Source: Actinomycetota bacterium
Lineage (GTDB): Bacteria > Actinomycetota > Acidimicrobiia > Acidimicrobiales > GCA-2861595
Direction of reading: 5' to 3'
Length of the DNA stretch: 7,690 nucleotides
Assembly (NCBI GenBank): GCA_016781225.1
Contig: JADDQT010000085.1
Span: 1-7,690 of the forward strand
Shown here: positions 1 to 5,794 of the stretch, piece after piece
How positions within the stretch are numbered: the first letter of the stretch is position 1
Layout: each line of letters begins with the position of its first letter
Translations under genes and position numbers: made by a program
The notes under the pieces: model-generated
What the model saw: only the letters and a program-made list of their open reading frames with translations
Told to the model about the DNA's origin: nothing
The model's database searches: none

Positions 1-2
1 TC

Positions 3-101
3 CGCGCCCTGCCGGTGGTCCCCCAGGTGGCGGACCACCTGGCTTACGGCGCCGTGGTCGGGGTGGTGCTCTGGTCCCTCAACGGGTGTCGAAGCCGCTG
101 A
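3..101 (+). CDS. Small membrane protein, C-terminal end (partial)
   Basis: This is the last 32 codons of a gene that begins before the window, ending in TGA at 99-101. The visible peptide is hydrophobic: a polar start (RALPVVPQVADHLAYG) runs into a membrane-like segment (AVVGVVLWSL) and a short basic tail (NGCRSR). The D-H-L-x-Y-G followed by a Val/Gly-rich helix resembles the C-terminus of small actinobacterial integral membrane proteins, but that is recollection of a pattern and not a firm family call. Third-position G/C is strong in this frame. The last 23 bases overlap the 3' end of the convergent acylphosphatase gene, so the two transcripts are antisense to each other there. No function is assigned. 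Confidence 0.55.
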   Translation, partial: RALPVVPQVADHLAYGAVVGVVLWSLNGCRSR

Positions 102-351
102 TGCCCTCGGGCTCCTCCTCGGACACCTCGATCCCTGTGACCTCGGCCCTGGACGAGCCCTGCCGGCACCAGTCCACCATCCGCCCGACGGCGCCGTCCT
201 CGCCCTCGAGGACGACCTCCACCCGGCCGTCCGAGCGGTTGCGGGCGGAGCCGGCCACGCCGGCGCTCTGGGCCTGCTTGCGGCACTCGTCCCGGAAGAA
301 CACCCCCTGGACGTCGCCTTCGACCAGCACCCGACGACGAACGACGCTCAA
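79..351 (-). CDS. acyP: Acylphosphatase
   Basis: Small cytosolic enzyme that hydrolyses the carboxyl-phosphate bond of acyl phosphates. The 90-residue length is normal for the family. The first family signature is intact as VEGDVQGVFFR, with the phosphate-binding Arg at its end; the second is seen as NRSDGRVEVVLEG, carrying the catalytic Asn. The aromatic residue usually found before that motif (G-W/F-V-x-N) is replaced: the sequence here reads GSARN. The TTG start at 349-351 is chosen because a strong Shine-Dalgarno GGAGGT (358-363 on the minus strand) lies 6 nt upstream and the protein begins right at the first beta strand (SVVRRRVLVEG). The frame stays open upstream to about 552, but that stretch runs through the divergent lipoprotein's promoter and signal-peptide region and looks non-coding. 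Divergent from the PEBP lipoprotein gene; convergent with the membrane-protein tail. Confidence 0.9.
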   Translation of the reverse strand: MSVVRRRVLVEGDVQGVFFRDECRKQAQSAGVAGSARNRSDGRVEVVLEGEDGAVGRMVDWCRQGSSRAEVTGIEVSEEEPEGISGFDTR

Positions 352-355
352 TCCG

Positions 356-364
356 CCACCTCCC
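356..364 (-). promoter_or_regulatory. Shine-Dalgarno site of the acylphosphatase gene
   Basis: On the minus strand the sequence reads GGGAGGTGG, containing a full GGAGGT core 6 nt before the TTG at 351-349. It decides the start codon, since no other in-frame ATG/GTG near the domain start has such a site. Confidence 0.8.
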
Positions 365-384
365 AGGTGTGTCCTCGGACTGCC

Positions 385-390
385 TACAGT
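385..390 (+). promoter_or_regulatory. -10 element for a leaderless PEBP lipoprotein transcript
   Basis: TACAGT fits the TANNNT -10 pattern and stands exactly 7 nt before the GTG at 398. Transcription would therefore start at or next to the start codon. No Shine-Dalgarno sequence lies before this GTG, which agrees with a leaderless mRNA. I see no convincing -35 box. Confidence 0.5.
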
Positions 391-397
391 CTCGCCT

Positions 398-970
398 GTG
401 CCGGGCGCCAGCAAGACGCTAGGGGTCACCGGCGGCGTGTTCCTCGCCGTGAGCCTGCTGACCGGCGCCTGTGGTGGTAGCGACCAGCGAAGCGTCCTCC
501 AACCTGGGGAACGGAGGCCCCGGGGCATGAAGGTCACCAGCACCGCCTTCAAGGCCGATGGGCCCGTACCCGAGCGCTACTCCTGCGAGGGGGACAACGT
601 GCCGCCGCCCCTTCGTTGGGACGGAACGCCGCCGGGCACGGCCGAGATCGCCGTCGTGGTCGAGGATCCCGACGCCCCGAGGGGCACGTTCGTGCACTGG
701 ATCGCGGTGGGCATCGAGCCCACCACTAGGAGCATCGAGCCGGAGACGCTGCCGCCGGGAGCCGAGGTGCTGGCCGGCAGCAGCGACAACCCCACCTACG
801 TCGGGCCCTGCCCCCCCAACGGAAGCGGCACCCATCACTACTTCTTCGAGGTCTACGCCCTCCCCCGCCGCCTCGACCTGCCCTCCGGCGCCCCGCCCCT
901 GGACAAGGTGCGCACGATCCGCAGGGAGGCCTCCGCCGGCGGTTGGCTGGTCGGCACCTTCAGCCGCTGA
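398..970 (+). CDS. YbhB/YbcL (PEBP) family lipoprotein
   Basis: 190-residue phosphatidylethanolamine-binding-protein fold, also called Raf-kinase-inhibitor-like. Bacterial members bind small anionic ligands, and their physiological role is mostly unknown. The N-terminus is a lipoprotein signal: one Lys at residue 6, a hydrophobic stretch (VTGGVFLAVSLLTGA), lipidated Cys25 and then GGSD. The PEBP domain starts at about residue 44 (MKVTSTAF). It shows the ligand-pocket motif VVEDPDAPRGTFVHW (88-101) and the second conserved block GPCPPNGSGTHHYFFEVYAL (136-155). The C-terminus WLVGTFSR is typical of the family. The GTG start at 398 is preferred for the lipobox and the TACAGT -10 box 7 nt upstream. 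An alternative is ATG at 527 (GGAGG at 513-517, 9 nt away), which would give a 147-residue cytosolic protein starting exactly at the domain. Both forms could be made. Confidence 0.87.
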   Translation: MPGASKTLGVTGGVFLAVSLLTGACGGSDQRSVLQPGERRPRGMKVTSTAFKADGPVPERYSCEGDNVPPPLRWDGTPPGTAEIAVVVEDPDAPRGTFVHWIAVGIEPTTRSIEPETLPPGAEVLAGSSDNPTYVGPCPPNGSGTHHYFFEVYALPRRLDLPSGAPPLDKVRTIRREASAGGWLVGTFSR

Positions 971-990
971 CGTCAGAGCGGCGTCAGCGG
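964..990. terminator. Shared bidirectional hairpin terminator
   Basis: Perfect inverted repeat CCGCTGACG (964-972) / CGTCAGCGG (982-990) with a 9-nt loop. The left arm contains the TGA stop of the PEBP gene (968-970). The right arm contains the reverse-complement stop of the oxidoreductase gene (984-986). Its position between two convergent genes with only 13 bases between their stops argues for a two-way transcription end. There is no T-tract on either side, so it would be a non-canonical intrinsic terminator or an mRNA 3'-end stabiliser. Confidence 0.6.
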
Positions 991-1748
991 TCCCGGGCGT
1001 CCAGCAGAGTCCGCACGGGCGCCAGGTCGAAGGGGTGGCCGCGACCCAGGATGAGGTGTTGGGCCCCCACCTCCAGGTAGGCGTCGACCCTGTCAACCTC
1101 TCCGGCGTCGTTGAAGGCGACGGTGCGCTCGATCTCCGCCGGGTCGCGCCCCACCTCGGCGCAGCGCTGCTCGAGAACACGGCTCTTGGCCGCGTAGTGC
1201 TCGGGGGGCCCGAAGGTGTTCCATGCCGCGGCGTGCTGGGCCACGAGGCGCAGCGTCACCTTCTCGCCGCTCCCGCCGATGAGGATGGGCAGCGGGCCGA
1301 TAGGGGGCGGGTTGAGCTTTCGTAGGCGCTGCTCGATCCGGGGAAGGGCGGCCTCCAGGGCCCGCAGCCGGCCAGGGGCGGTGCCGAACTCGTAGCCGTA
1401 CTCCTGGTAATCCTTCTCGAACCAGCCGGCGCCGATGCCGAGGATTACGCGGCCTCCGCTCAGGTGGTCGACGGTGCGCGCTATGTCGGCCAGCAGCTCG
1501 GGGTTGCGGTAGCTGTTGCAGGTCACGAGGACGCCGAGCTGGGCCCGCTCGGTCTCCACGGCCATGGCCGCCAGCAGCGACCACCCCTCGAAGTGGGCAC
1601 CGTCGGCGTCGCCGTAGAGCGGGAAGAAGTGGTCCCAGGTCCAGATGCTGTCCACGCCGAGGGCTTCCGCCTCCCGCCATGCCTCTCGCATGTCGTCGAT
1701 GGAGGTGTGCTGGGGATGGAGCTGGACGCCGACCTTGAACCGTGCCAT
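984..1748 (-). CDS. LLM class F420-dependent oxidoreductase
   Basis: Luciferase-like monooxygenase (TIM-barrel) family, in the subgroup that commonly uses coenzyme F420 in actinobacteria; the substrate cannot be read from the sequence. Visible landmarks in the 254 residues are the first barrel strand FKVGVQLHPQ (4-13), EAEALGVDSIWTWDHFFPL (27-44), VTCNSYRNPELLADIARTVD (75-94), the hallmark SGGRVILGIGAGW (97-109) and PILIGGSGEKVTLRLVAQHA (154-173). It is at the short end for the family (often 280-330 residues), and the last barrel segment is compact. The choice of F420 over FMN is inferred from the family pattern and the actinobacterial setting. The ATG at 1748 is supported by a TAGGGT box 7 nt upstream and by good agreement with the domain start; no Shine-Dalgarno is present. 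Convergent with the PEBP gene, same strand as dnaE2 but with its own promoter. Confidence 0.9.
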   Translation of the reverse strand: MARFKVGVQLHPQHTSIDDMREAWREAEALGVDSIWTWDHFFPLYGDADGAHFEGWSLLAAMAVETERAQLGVLVTCNSYRNPELLADIARTVDHLSGGRVILGIGAGWFEKDYQEYGYEFGTAPGRLRALEAALPRIEQRLRKLNPPPIGPLPILIGGSGEKVTLRLVAQHAAAWNTFGPPEHYAAKSRVLEQRCAEVGRDPAEIERTVAFNDAGEVDRVDAYLEVGAQHLILGRGHPFDLAPVRTLLDARDR

Positions 1749-1755
1749 GACCCCG

Positions 1756-1761
1756 ACCCTA
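1756..1761 (-). promoter_or_regulatory. -10 element for a leaderless oxidoreductase transcript
   Basis: On the minus strand TAGGGT matches TANNNT and lies exactly 7 nt before the ATG at 1748, the same geometry as at 385-390. No Shine-Dalgarno is visible, so the mRNA probably begins at the AUG. Confidence 0.5.
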
Positions 1762-1771
1762 GAGTCCTACG

Positions 1772-1798
1772 CTTCGCCCCAAGGACCGAGGGGCGAAG
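1772..1798 (-). terminator. Hairpin terminator downstream of dnaE2
   Basis: Perfect inverted repeat CTTCGCCCC (1772-1780) / GGGGCGAAG (1790-1798) with a 9-nt loop. It lies 36 nt after the dnaE2 stop codon and just before the oxidoreductase promoter. No U-tract follows on the minus strand. The position between the stop of one gene and the promoter of the next fits a transcription end for dnaE2. Confidence 0.5.
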
Positions 1799-1833
1799 GT
1801 GGCGAGGGCGGAGGATGGTGACGCCGGCGTCTG

Positions 1834-4800
1834 CTACCTGAAGTCCCTCGACCTGGTGCCCATGGCCAGGTCGAGGGCCGTGATGCGCTCGGCCACCACG
1901 TTGGTCACCCCCTCGGCCCGCTCCAGGCGGCCCCGTACGAGCAGGGCCGGAGCCGAGCGGACCACCCGGCGATAACGGGCCCACACGCCCTTCGAGCAGA
2001 TCACGTTCACCAGTCCGGTCTCGTCCTCCAGGTTGAGGAAGGTGGTGCCCTCGGCCGTGGCCGGACGCTGGCGGTGGGTGACCACGCCACCGACCAGGAC
2101 TCTTGAACCGGACTCGGTATCGGCCAGCACCGCCGCCGTCACCACGCCCAGCTCGTCGAGGTGGGGCCGGGCGAACTCGGTTGGCGACGAGGTGGGCGAC
2201 AGGCCGGTGGTCCAGAAGTCCGCCGCCGCCTCCTCCACCGGGGACATGCCTGGCAGGGTGGGAGCGTGTGCTCCCGTCACCACCCCGCTGAGGCGCTCGG
2301 GCCGTGACTGGCTGACGGCACCGGCTACCCAGAGGGCCTCACGTCGTTCCAGGCCCAGCGAAGCGAAGGCGCCCGCCGTAGCCAGTGCCTCCACCTGGGG
2401 CTGCGTGAGCCCGCACCGGCGCACCACGTCCTCCATGTCGGAGTACGGTCGGCCTTCGGCGAGCCGCCGGGCCACGTCGTCGCCGATGGTGCGCACGTCC
2501 TCCAGCCCGAGCCGGACGGGCGGCTGCTCGGTTCTGTGCGCAGTTGCCGCCCCCTGAGGTGCACAACTGCGCACAGAATCTTCGAGGGTGGCCTTGGCCG
2601 CGCTGGCGTTGACGTCGGGCCCCCGCACCACCACGCCGTGGCGTCGGGCGTCGGCCACCAACGTGTGGGGCGACCAGAAGCCCATGGGCTGGGCGTTGAG
2701 CAGGGCGGCGCAGAACGCCGCCGGGTAGTGGTGCTTGAGCCAGGCGCTGGCGTAGACCAGGTAGGCGAAGCTCACCGAATGGCTTTCGGGGAAGCCGAAG
2801 TTGGCGAAGGCCACGAGCTTGTCCCAGATGGCGTCGGCCACCTCCCCGGTGATTCCCCGCTCGGCCATGCCGTCGTAGAGCCGCCCCCGCAGCGCCTCCA
2901 TGCGGGCCTGGCTGCGCTTGGAGCCCATGGCCTGACGGAGCTGGTCGGCCTCGGCCGGGGTGAAGCCGGCCACGTCGATGGCCATCTGCATGAGCTGCTC
3001 TTGGAAGAGGGGCACGCCGAGGGTCTTGGCCAGGCTGCGTTCCAGCAGGGGGTGCAGGTAGGTGACGGGCTCGTCTCCTTTGCGGCGGCGGATGTAGGGA
3101 TGCACCGAGCCACCCTGGATGGGGCCGGGGCGGATGAGGGCCACCTCCACCACCAGGTCGTAGAAGCATCGGGGCTGCAGCCGGGGCAGGGTGGCCATCT
3201 GGGCCCGGCTCTCCACCTGGAACAGGCCCACCGAGTCGGCCCGGCACAGGTCGTCGTAGACCTCGTCCTCCTGGGGCAGGGTGGCCAGGTCCACGTGGGT
3301 GCCGTGGTGCTCGGCGATCAGGTCCACGGCGTAGTGGACGGCCGAGAGCATGCCCAGACCGAGCAGGTCGAACTTCACCAGACCCACGGCGGCGCAGTCG
3401 TCCTTGTCCCACTGAAGCACCGTGCGGTTTTCCATGCGGCCCCACTCCACCGGGCACACCTCGGTGACGGGGCGGTCGCAGATCACCATGCCGCCCGAGT
3501 GGATGCCGAGGTGGCGGGGAAAGCCCTGGACCTGATGGGCCAGGTCCATGACCGTTTGGGGAATGTCATGCTCGACTGTGTGGCTCAGCGGTCCCCAAAC
3601 GTCGACCTGCTTGGACCAGGCGTCCTGCTGGCCCGGCGAGTGGCCAAGGGCCTTGGCCATGTCCCTGACCGCGGATCGGGGCCGGTAGGTGATGACGTTG
3701 GCCACCTGGGCGGCCCGGTCTCGGCCGTAGCGGTCGTAGACGTACTGGATGGCCTCTTCCCGGCGATCGGACTCGATGTCGAGGTCGATGTCGGGCGGGC
3801 CGTCACGCTCGGGTGACAGGAAGCGCTCGAACAGAAGCCCGAGGGCGACGGCGTCGGCATTGGTGATGCCGAGGGCGTAACAGGTGGCGGAGTTGGCGGC
3901 CGAGCCCCGGCCCTGGCAGTAGATGCCGGAGCGGCGGCAGAACTCCACGATGTCCCAGACGATCAGGAAGTAGCCGGCGAAACCCAGGTGCTCGATGGTG
4001 TCGAGCTCGTGGGCGATCTGGCGGTAGGCGCCTGTTACTCGTTCGTGCTCTGGAGGGCCATAGCGTTGCTCGGCGCCTTTCCTGGTGAGGTGGCGGAGCC
4101 AGGTCATCTCGGTGTGGCCGGCGGGCACCGGCCAGTCCGGGAGCTTGGGTGCCACAAGCGACAGGTCGAAGGCGCACTCGGTTGCCAGCTCGGCGGCGTG
4201 CTCGACCACTCCGGGGTAGCGGGCGAAGCGACGGGCCATCTCCTGGCCGCTGCGGAGGTGAGCGGAGGCGGCCGGTGGCAGCCAGCCGTCGATCTCGTCG
4301 AGGGAGCGCCGGGCCCGTACGGCCGCCAGGGCGGTGGCCAGGCGCCGGCGGGCGGGGGTGGCGTAGTGCACGTTGTTGGTGGCCACGAGCTGGACGTCGG
4401 CTTGGGCCGCCAGCTGGACCAGGGCGTCGTTGCGGGCCGAGTCGAGGGGGTCTCCGTGGTCCCACAACTCCACGGCCACGTTGTCCCGTCCGAAGCAGGC
4501 GCTGAGGTCGGCCAGGCGGCGGGTGGCGGCCTGCGGGCCGTGGTCGACGAGGGCCTTGGGCACGACTCCCTTGCGACATCCGGTGAGCACGAACCAGTGG
4601 CCGCCGTGGGCTTCGGCCAGGGCCGACAGGTCGAACTGCGGCCGGCCCTTCTCCCGGCCGTGGAGCTGGGCATCACTGATGGCCCGGCACAGGCGGGCGT
4701 AGCCCTCGGGGTCCCGGGCCAGGACCACCAGATGGGTGCCTTCGGGATCGGCCACGCCGTTCTGGGGCTTGGTGAGCCCCAGGCTCAGCTCGGCACCGAA

Positions 4801-5112
4801 GACAGTGGGCAGCCTGGCTGCGTCGGCGGCCTCGGCGAAGCGGACGGCGCCGTACATGCCGTCGTGGTCGGTGAGGGCCAGGGCATCCAGGCCGAGGCGG
4901 GCCGCCTCCTCGACCAGCTCCTGGGGGTGGGAGGCCCCGTCCAGGAAGCTGAAGTTGGAGTGGCAGTGCAGCTCGGCGTAGGCGGTGGTCTCCGCCGGTC
5001 GGGGCTGGGGTTGGTGGCGGGGCTCGGGGGGCTGCGGCCATGGGAGCCCCGGCTTGCCAGAGAGCCGCCGCTCGAGCTCCGACCACGGGATCGGCGGGTT
5101 GTTCCATCCCAT
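1834..5112 (-). CDS. dnaE2: Error-prone DNA polymerase III alpha subunit DnaE2
   Basis: Complete 1092-residue C-family polymerase that extends past DNA lesions during the SOS response, working with ImuB and ImuA' at the beta clamp. The N-terminus GWNNPPIPWSELERRLSG is typical of DnaE2. The PHP domain (about 43-280) shows H49-C-H51, LDGAS, TDHDG, GAE and TGC. The polymerase core carries PPDIDLDIE (Asp441/443/445) and the third acid in LVKFDLLGLG (Asp582), with GIHSGGMVI at 536-544 and QEQLMQMAIDVAGFT at 704-718. A tandem helix-hairpin-helix region spans about 867-920, an OB-fold about 1004-1075, and the protein ends in the family-like SRDFR. One PHP metal ligand is changed to Asn247. Residues 845-861 are encoded by a perfect palindrome and look like an insertion. 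The ATG is chosen from the canonical N-terminus; only 11 nt separate it from a -10 box behind a LexA site, and no Shine-Dalgarno is seen. Confidence 0.97.
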   Translation of the reverse strand: MGWNNPPIPWSELERRLSGKPGLPWPQPPEPRHQPQPRPAETTAYAELHCHSNFSFLDGASHPQELVEEAARLGLDALALTDHDGMYGAVRFAEAADAARLPTVFGAELSLGLTKPQNGVADPEGTHLVVLARDPEGYARLCRAISDAQLHGREKGRPQFDLSALAEAHGGHWFVLTGCRKGVVPKALVDHGPQAATRRLADLSACFGRDNVAVELWDHGDPLDSARNDALVQLAAQADVQLVATNNVHYATPARRRLATALAAVRARRSLDEIDGWLPPAASAHLRSGQEMARRFARYPGVVEHAAELATECAFDLSLVAPKLPDWPVPAGHTEMTWLRHLTRKGAEQRYGPPEHERVTGAYRQIAHELDTIEHLGFAGYFLIVWDIVEFCRRSGIYCQGRGSAANSATCYALGITNADAVALGLLFERFLSPERDGPPDIDLDIESDRREEAIQYVYDRYGRDRAAQVANVITYRPRSAVRDMAKALGHSPGQQDAWSKQVDVWGPLSHTVEHDIPQTVMDLAHQVQGFPRHLGIHSGGMVICDRPVTEVCPVEWGRMENRTVLQWDKDDCAAVGLVKFDLLGLGMLSAVHYAVDLIAEHHGTHVDLATLPQEDEVYDDLCRADSVGLFQVESRAQMATLPRLQPRCFYDLVVEVALIRPGPIQGGSVHPYIRRRKGDEPVTYLHPLLERSLAKTLGVPLFQEQLMQMAIDVAGFTPAEADQLRQAMGSKRSQARMEALRGRLYDGMAERGITGEVADAIWDKLVAFANFGFPESHSVSFAYLVYASAWLKHHYPAAFCAALLNAQPMGFWSPHTLVADARRHGVVVRGPDVNASAAKATLEDSVRSCAPQGAATAHRTEQPPVRLGLEDVRTIGDDVARRLAEGRPYSDMEDVVRRCGLTQPQVEALATAGAFASLGLERREALWVAGAVSQSRPERLSGVVTGAHAPTLPGMSPVEEAAADFWTTGLSPTSSPTEFARPHLDELGVVTAAVLADTESGSRVLVGGVVTHRQRPATAEGTTFLNLEDETGLVNVICSKGVWARYRRVVRSAPALLVRGRLERAEGVTNVVAERITALDLAMGTRSRDFR
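1845..1877. repeat. 12-bp perfect inverted repeat at the 3' end of dnaE2
   Basis: CCCTCGACCTGG (1845-1856) and CCAGGTCGAGGG (1866-1877) are exact reverse complements around a 9-nt loop. The repeat lies within the last 15 codons of dnaE2, ending 8 bases before the stop codon. It may act as an mRNA 3'-end structure together with the hairpin at 1772-1798. With a pairing probability near 0.29 per base at this GC content, fewer than 0.1 such stems with a short loop are expected by chance in the window. Confidence 0.65.
2532..2578. repeat. 15-bp perfect palindromic element inside dnaE2
   Basis: TTCTGTGCGCAGTTG (2532-2546) and CAACTGCGCACAGAA (2564-2578) are exact reverse complements around a 17-nt loop. 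On the coding strand this encodes residues 845-861 of DnaE2 (D-S-V-R-S-C ... A-H-R-T). They sit between the polymerase segment GPDVNASAAKATLE and the VRLGLEDVRTIGDD of the HhH region. In the DnaE2 proteins I know this junction is short and variable, so the element looks like an in-frame insertion in a tolerant linker. It is too long to be expected by chance (roughly 0.001 in a window of this size). It may be one copy of a dispersed palindromic repeat; no second copy is in the window. Confidence 0.75.
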
Positions 5113-5123
5113 AGGGGTCGTTC

Positions 5124-5129
5124 AGAGTA
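5124..5129 (-). promoter_or_regulatory. -10 element of dnaE2
   Basis: On the minus strand TACTCT fits TANNNT and lies 11 nt before the dnaE2 ATG and 1 nt after the LexA box. Transcription would start only a few bases before the AUG. The expected -35 position holds CGCAAG, which is a poor match. Confidence 0.45.
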
Positions 5130-5130
5130 G

Positions 5131-5144
5131 CGAACACTTGTTCC
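5131..5144. promoter_or_regulatory. LexA (SOS) box upstream of dnaE2
   Basis: CGAACACTTGTTCC matches the Gram-positive/actinobacterial LexA operator CGAAC-N4-GTTCG at every core base except the last. It is centred about 26 bp before the dnaE2 start and would lie in the spacer just upstream of the -10 box, where bound LexA blocks RNA polymerase. Placement before dnaE2, a known SOS gene in actinobacteria, makes this a strong call. It is also about 42 bp upstream of the divergent lipoprotein start. Confidence 0.85.
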
Positions 5145-5171
5145 CTCTTGCGCCGGGCTGTCGATATGAAG

Positions 5172-5186
5172 CAGCATGAGATGCTG
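5172..5186. repeat. 6-bp inverted repeat at the lipoprotein start
   Basis: CAGCAT-GAG-ATGCTG is a perfect dyad with a 3-bp centre, and its last base is the G of the GTG start at 5186. It could be an operator half-site pair or a small hairpin at the start codon. Six-base arms can arise by chance, so the call is weak. Confidence 0.3.
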
Positions 5187-5794
5187 TGTGGAGACAGCGG
5201 TTCGCTCATGGGTTCCTGGCCCTCCTCGTGGCCGGACTCCTCGCCAGCTGTGACAACTCGGAAAACGACCCGGAGCCCACCCTCCCCACCGTGCCGTCGA
5301 CCACCACTACGACGATTGACGTCACCAAGGTGCCCGCCACCATCGACGTCCCCTATGTCCAAGCAGTGATGAACGCCCTTGACAAGGTGACCGGCGACGC
5401 TGTGCGCGTCTTCGTCGCCCAGCGAGGCCCAAACCAAGAGTGGTACGAAACCTTCCGAGCCGTGTTCGAAGAAGATCTATTCCGAAAGCTCGAAAGCGAG
5501 TTTGGAAACTTCGCCGCCCGCCGTTTGGAGCCCCTGGCCTCGTTGCCCGGGAATCCACAGACAACCGTAAAGCGCCTGGTTGACTCATCATCGACTTGTG
5601 TTGTTGCGGAGGTCGATCGCACCTTCGGACCACTCCTCCGCGAGCCACCGCTACCTGAAGCAATCCCTGGCTACGTGCAGCTCAGCATCAAGAGACCCGA
5701 AAGAGACCCCCGCGGGAGGAATATGACCGGGTGGTCACTTGTGGCCGACATAGATGCCAAGGGTTCGTCCATCCCGGAGAATCCATGCGCCTAA
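5186..5794 (+). CDS. Predicted lipoprotein with Thr-rich linker, unknown function
   Basis: 202 residues, no family recognised. The signal peptide MWRQRFAHGFLALLVAGLLASC has a basic start, a hydrophobic core and a lipobox LASC, so Cys22 should be lipidated and the protein anchored on the outer face of the membrane. A low-complexity linker follows (PTVPSTTTTTIDV, 33-46), then a mixed helical domain from about 47 (IDVPYVQAVMNALDKVTGDA, then EEDLFRKLESEFGNF). Two further cysteines (138 and 201) could pair. The GTG start is the first one after an in-frame TGA at 5177-5179 and gives the complete signal peptide; the Shine-Dalgarno is weak. GC content is low for the window (31 of 60 bases at 5461-5520), with more AAA, GAA and TTC-type codons than its neighbours. 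It overlaps the next gene by 10 bases and diverges from dnaE2 across 73 bp holding a LexA box. Confidence 0.85.
   Translation: MWRQRFAHGFLALLVAGLLASCDNSENDPEPTLPTVPSTTTTTIDVTKVPATIDVPYVQAVMNALDKVTGDAVRVFVAQRGPNQEWYETFRAVFEEDLFRKLESEFGNFAARRLEPLASLPGNPQTTVKRLVDSSSTCVVAEVDRTFGPLLREPPLPEAIPGYVQLSIKRPERDPRGRNMTGWSLVADIDAKGSSIPENPCA
5776..5780 (+). promoter_or_regulatory. Shine-Dalgarno site of the PKD-protein gene
   Basis: GGAGA lies inside the end of the upstream lipoprotein gene, 4 nt before the ATG at 5785. It supports this start over the upstream in-frame one at 5731 and suggests translational coupling, because the lipoprotein stop (5792-5794) falls just after the start. Confidence 0.7.

Noticed and set aside
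23..42. 8-bp hairpin CCAGGTGG/CCACCTGG with a 4-nt loop downstream of the acylphosphatase stop
   Set aside because: It could be a terminator for the minus-strand gene, but several 8-bp stems with short loops are expected by chance at this GC content and it lies in the coding end of the neighbouring gene.
187..214. Palindrome GACGGCGCCGTC and overlapping 8-bp hairpin CGTCCTCG/CGAGGACG in the acylphosphatase gene
   Set aside because: Inside codons of a conserved protein, with arm lengths within chance expectation.
968..975. TGACGTCA palindrome, like a CRE site
   Set aside because: It arises from the overlap of the PEBP stop codon with the terminator arm; the motif has no meaning as a CRE in bacteria.
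2532..2578. The dnaE2 palindrome as a transcription terminator or the edge of an insertion sequence
   Set aside because: It is in mid-gene with the reading frame intact, has no U-tract, and there is no transposase or second inverted repeat nearby.
2536..3816. Long + strand open frame of 426 codons antisense to dnaE2 (and others at 3988-5130 and 558-1325)
   Set aside because: They are mirror frames of high-GC genes, with repetitive Gly/Val/His-rich or Arg/Pro-rich translations and no recognisable domain. dnaE2 on the other strand is unambiguous.
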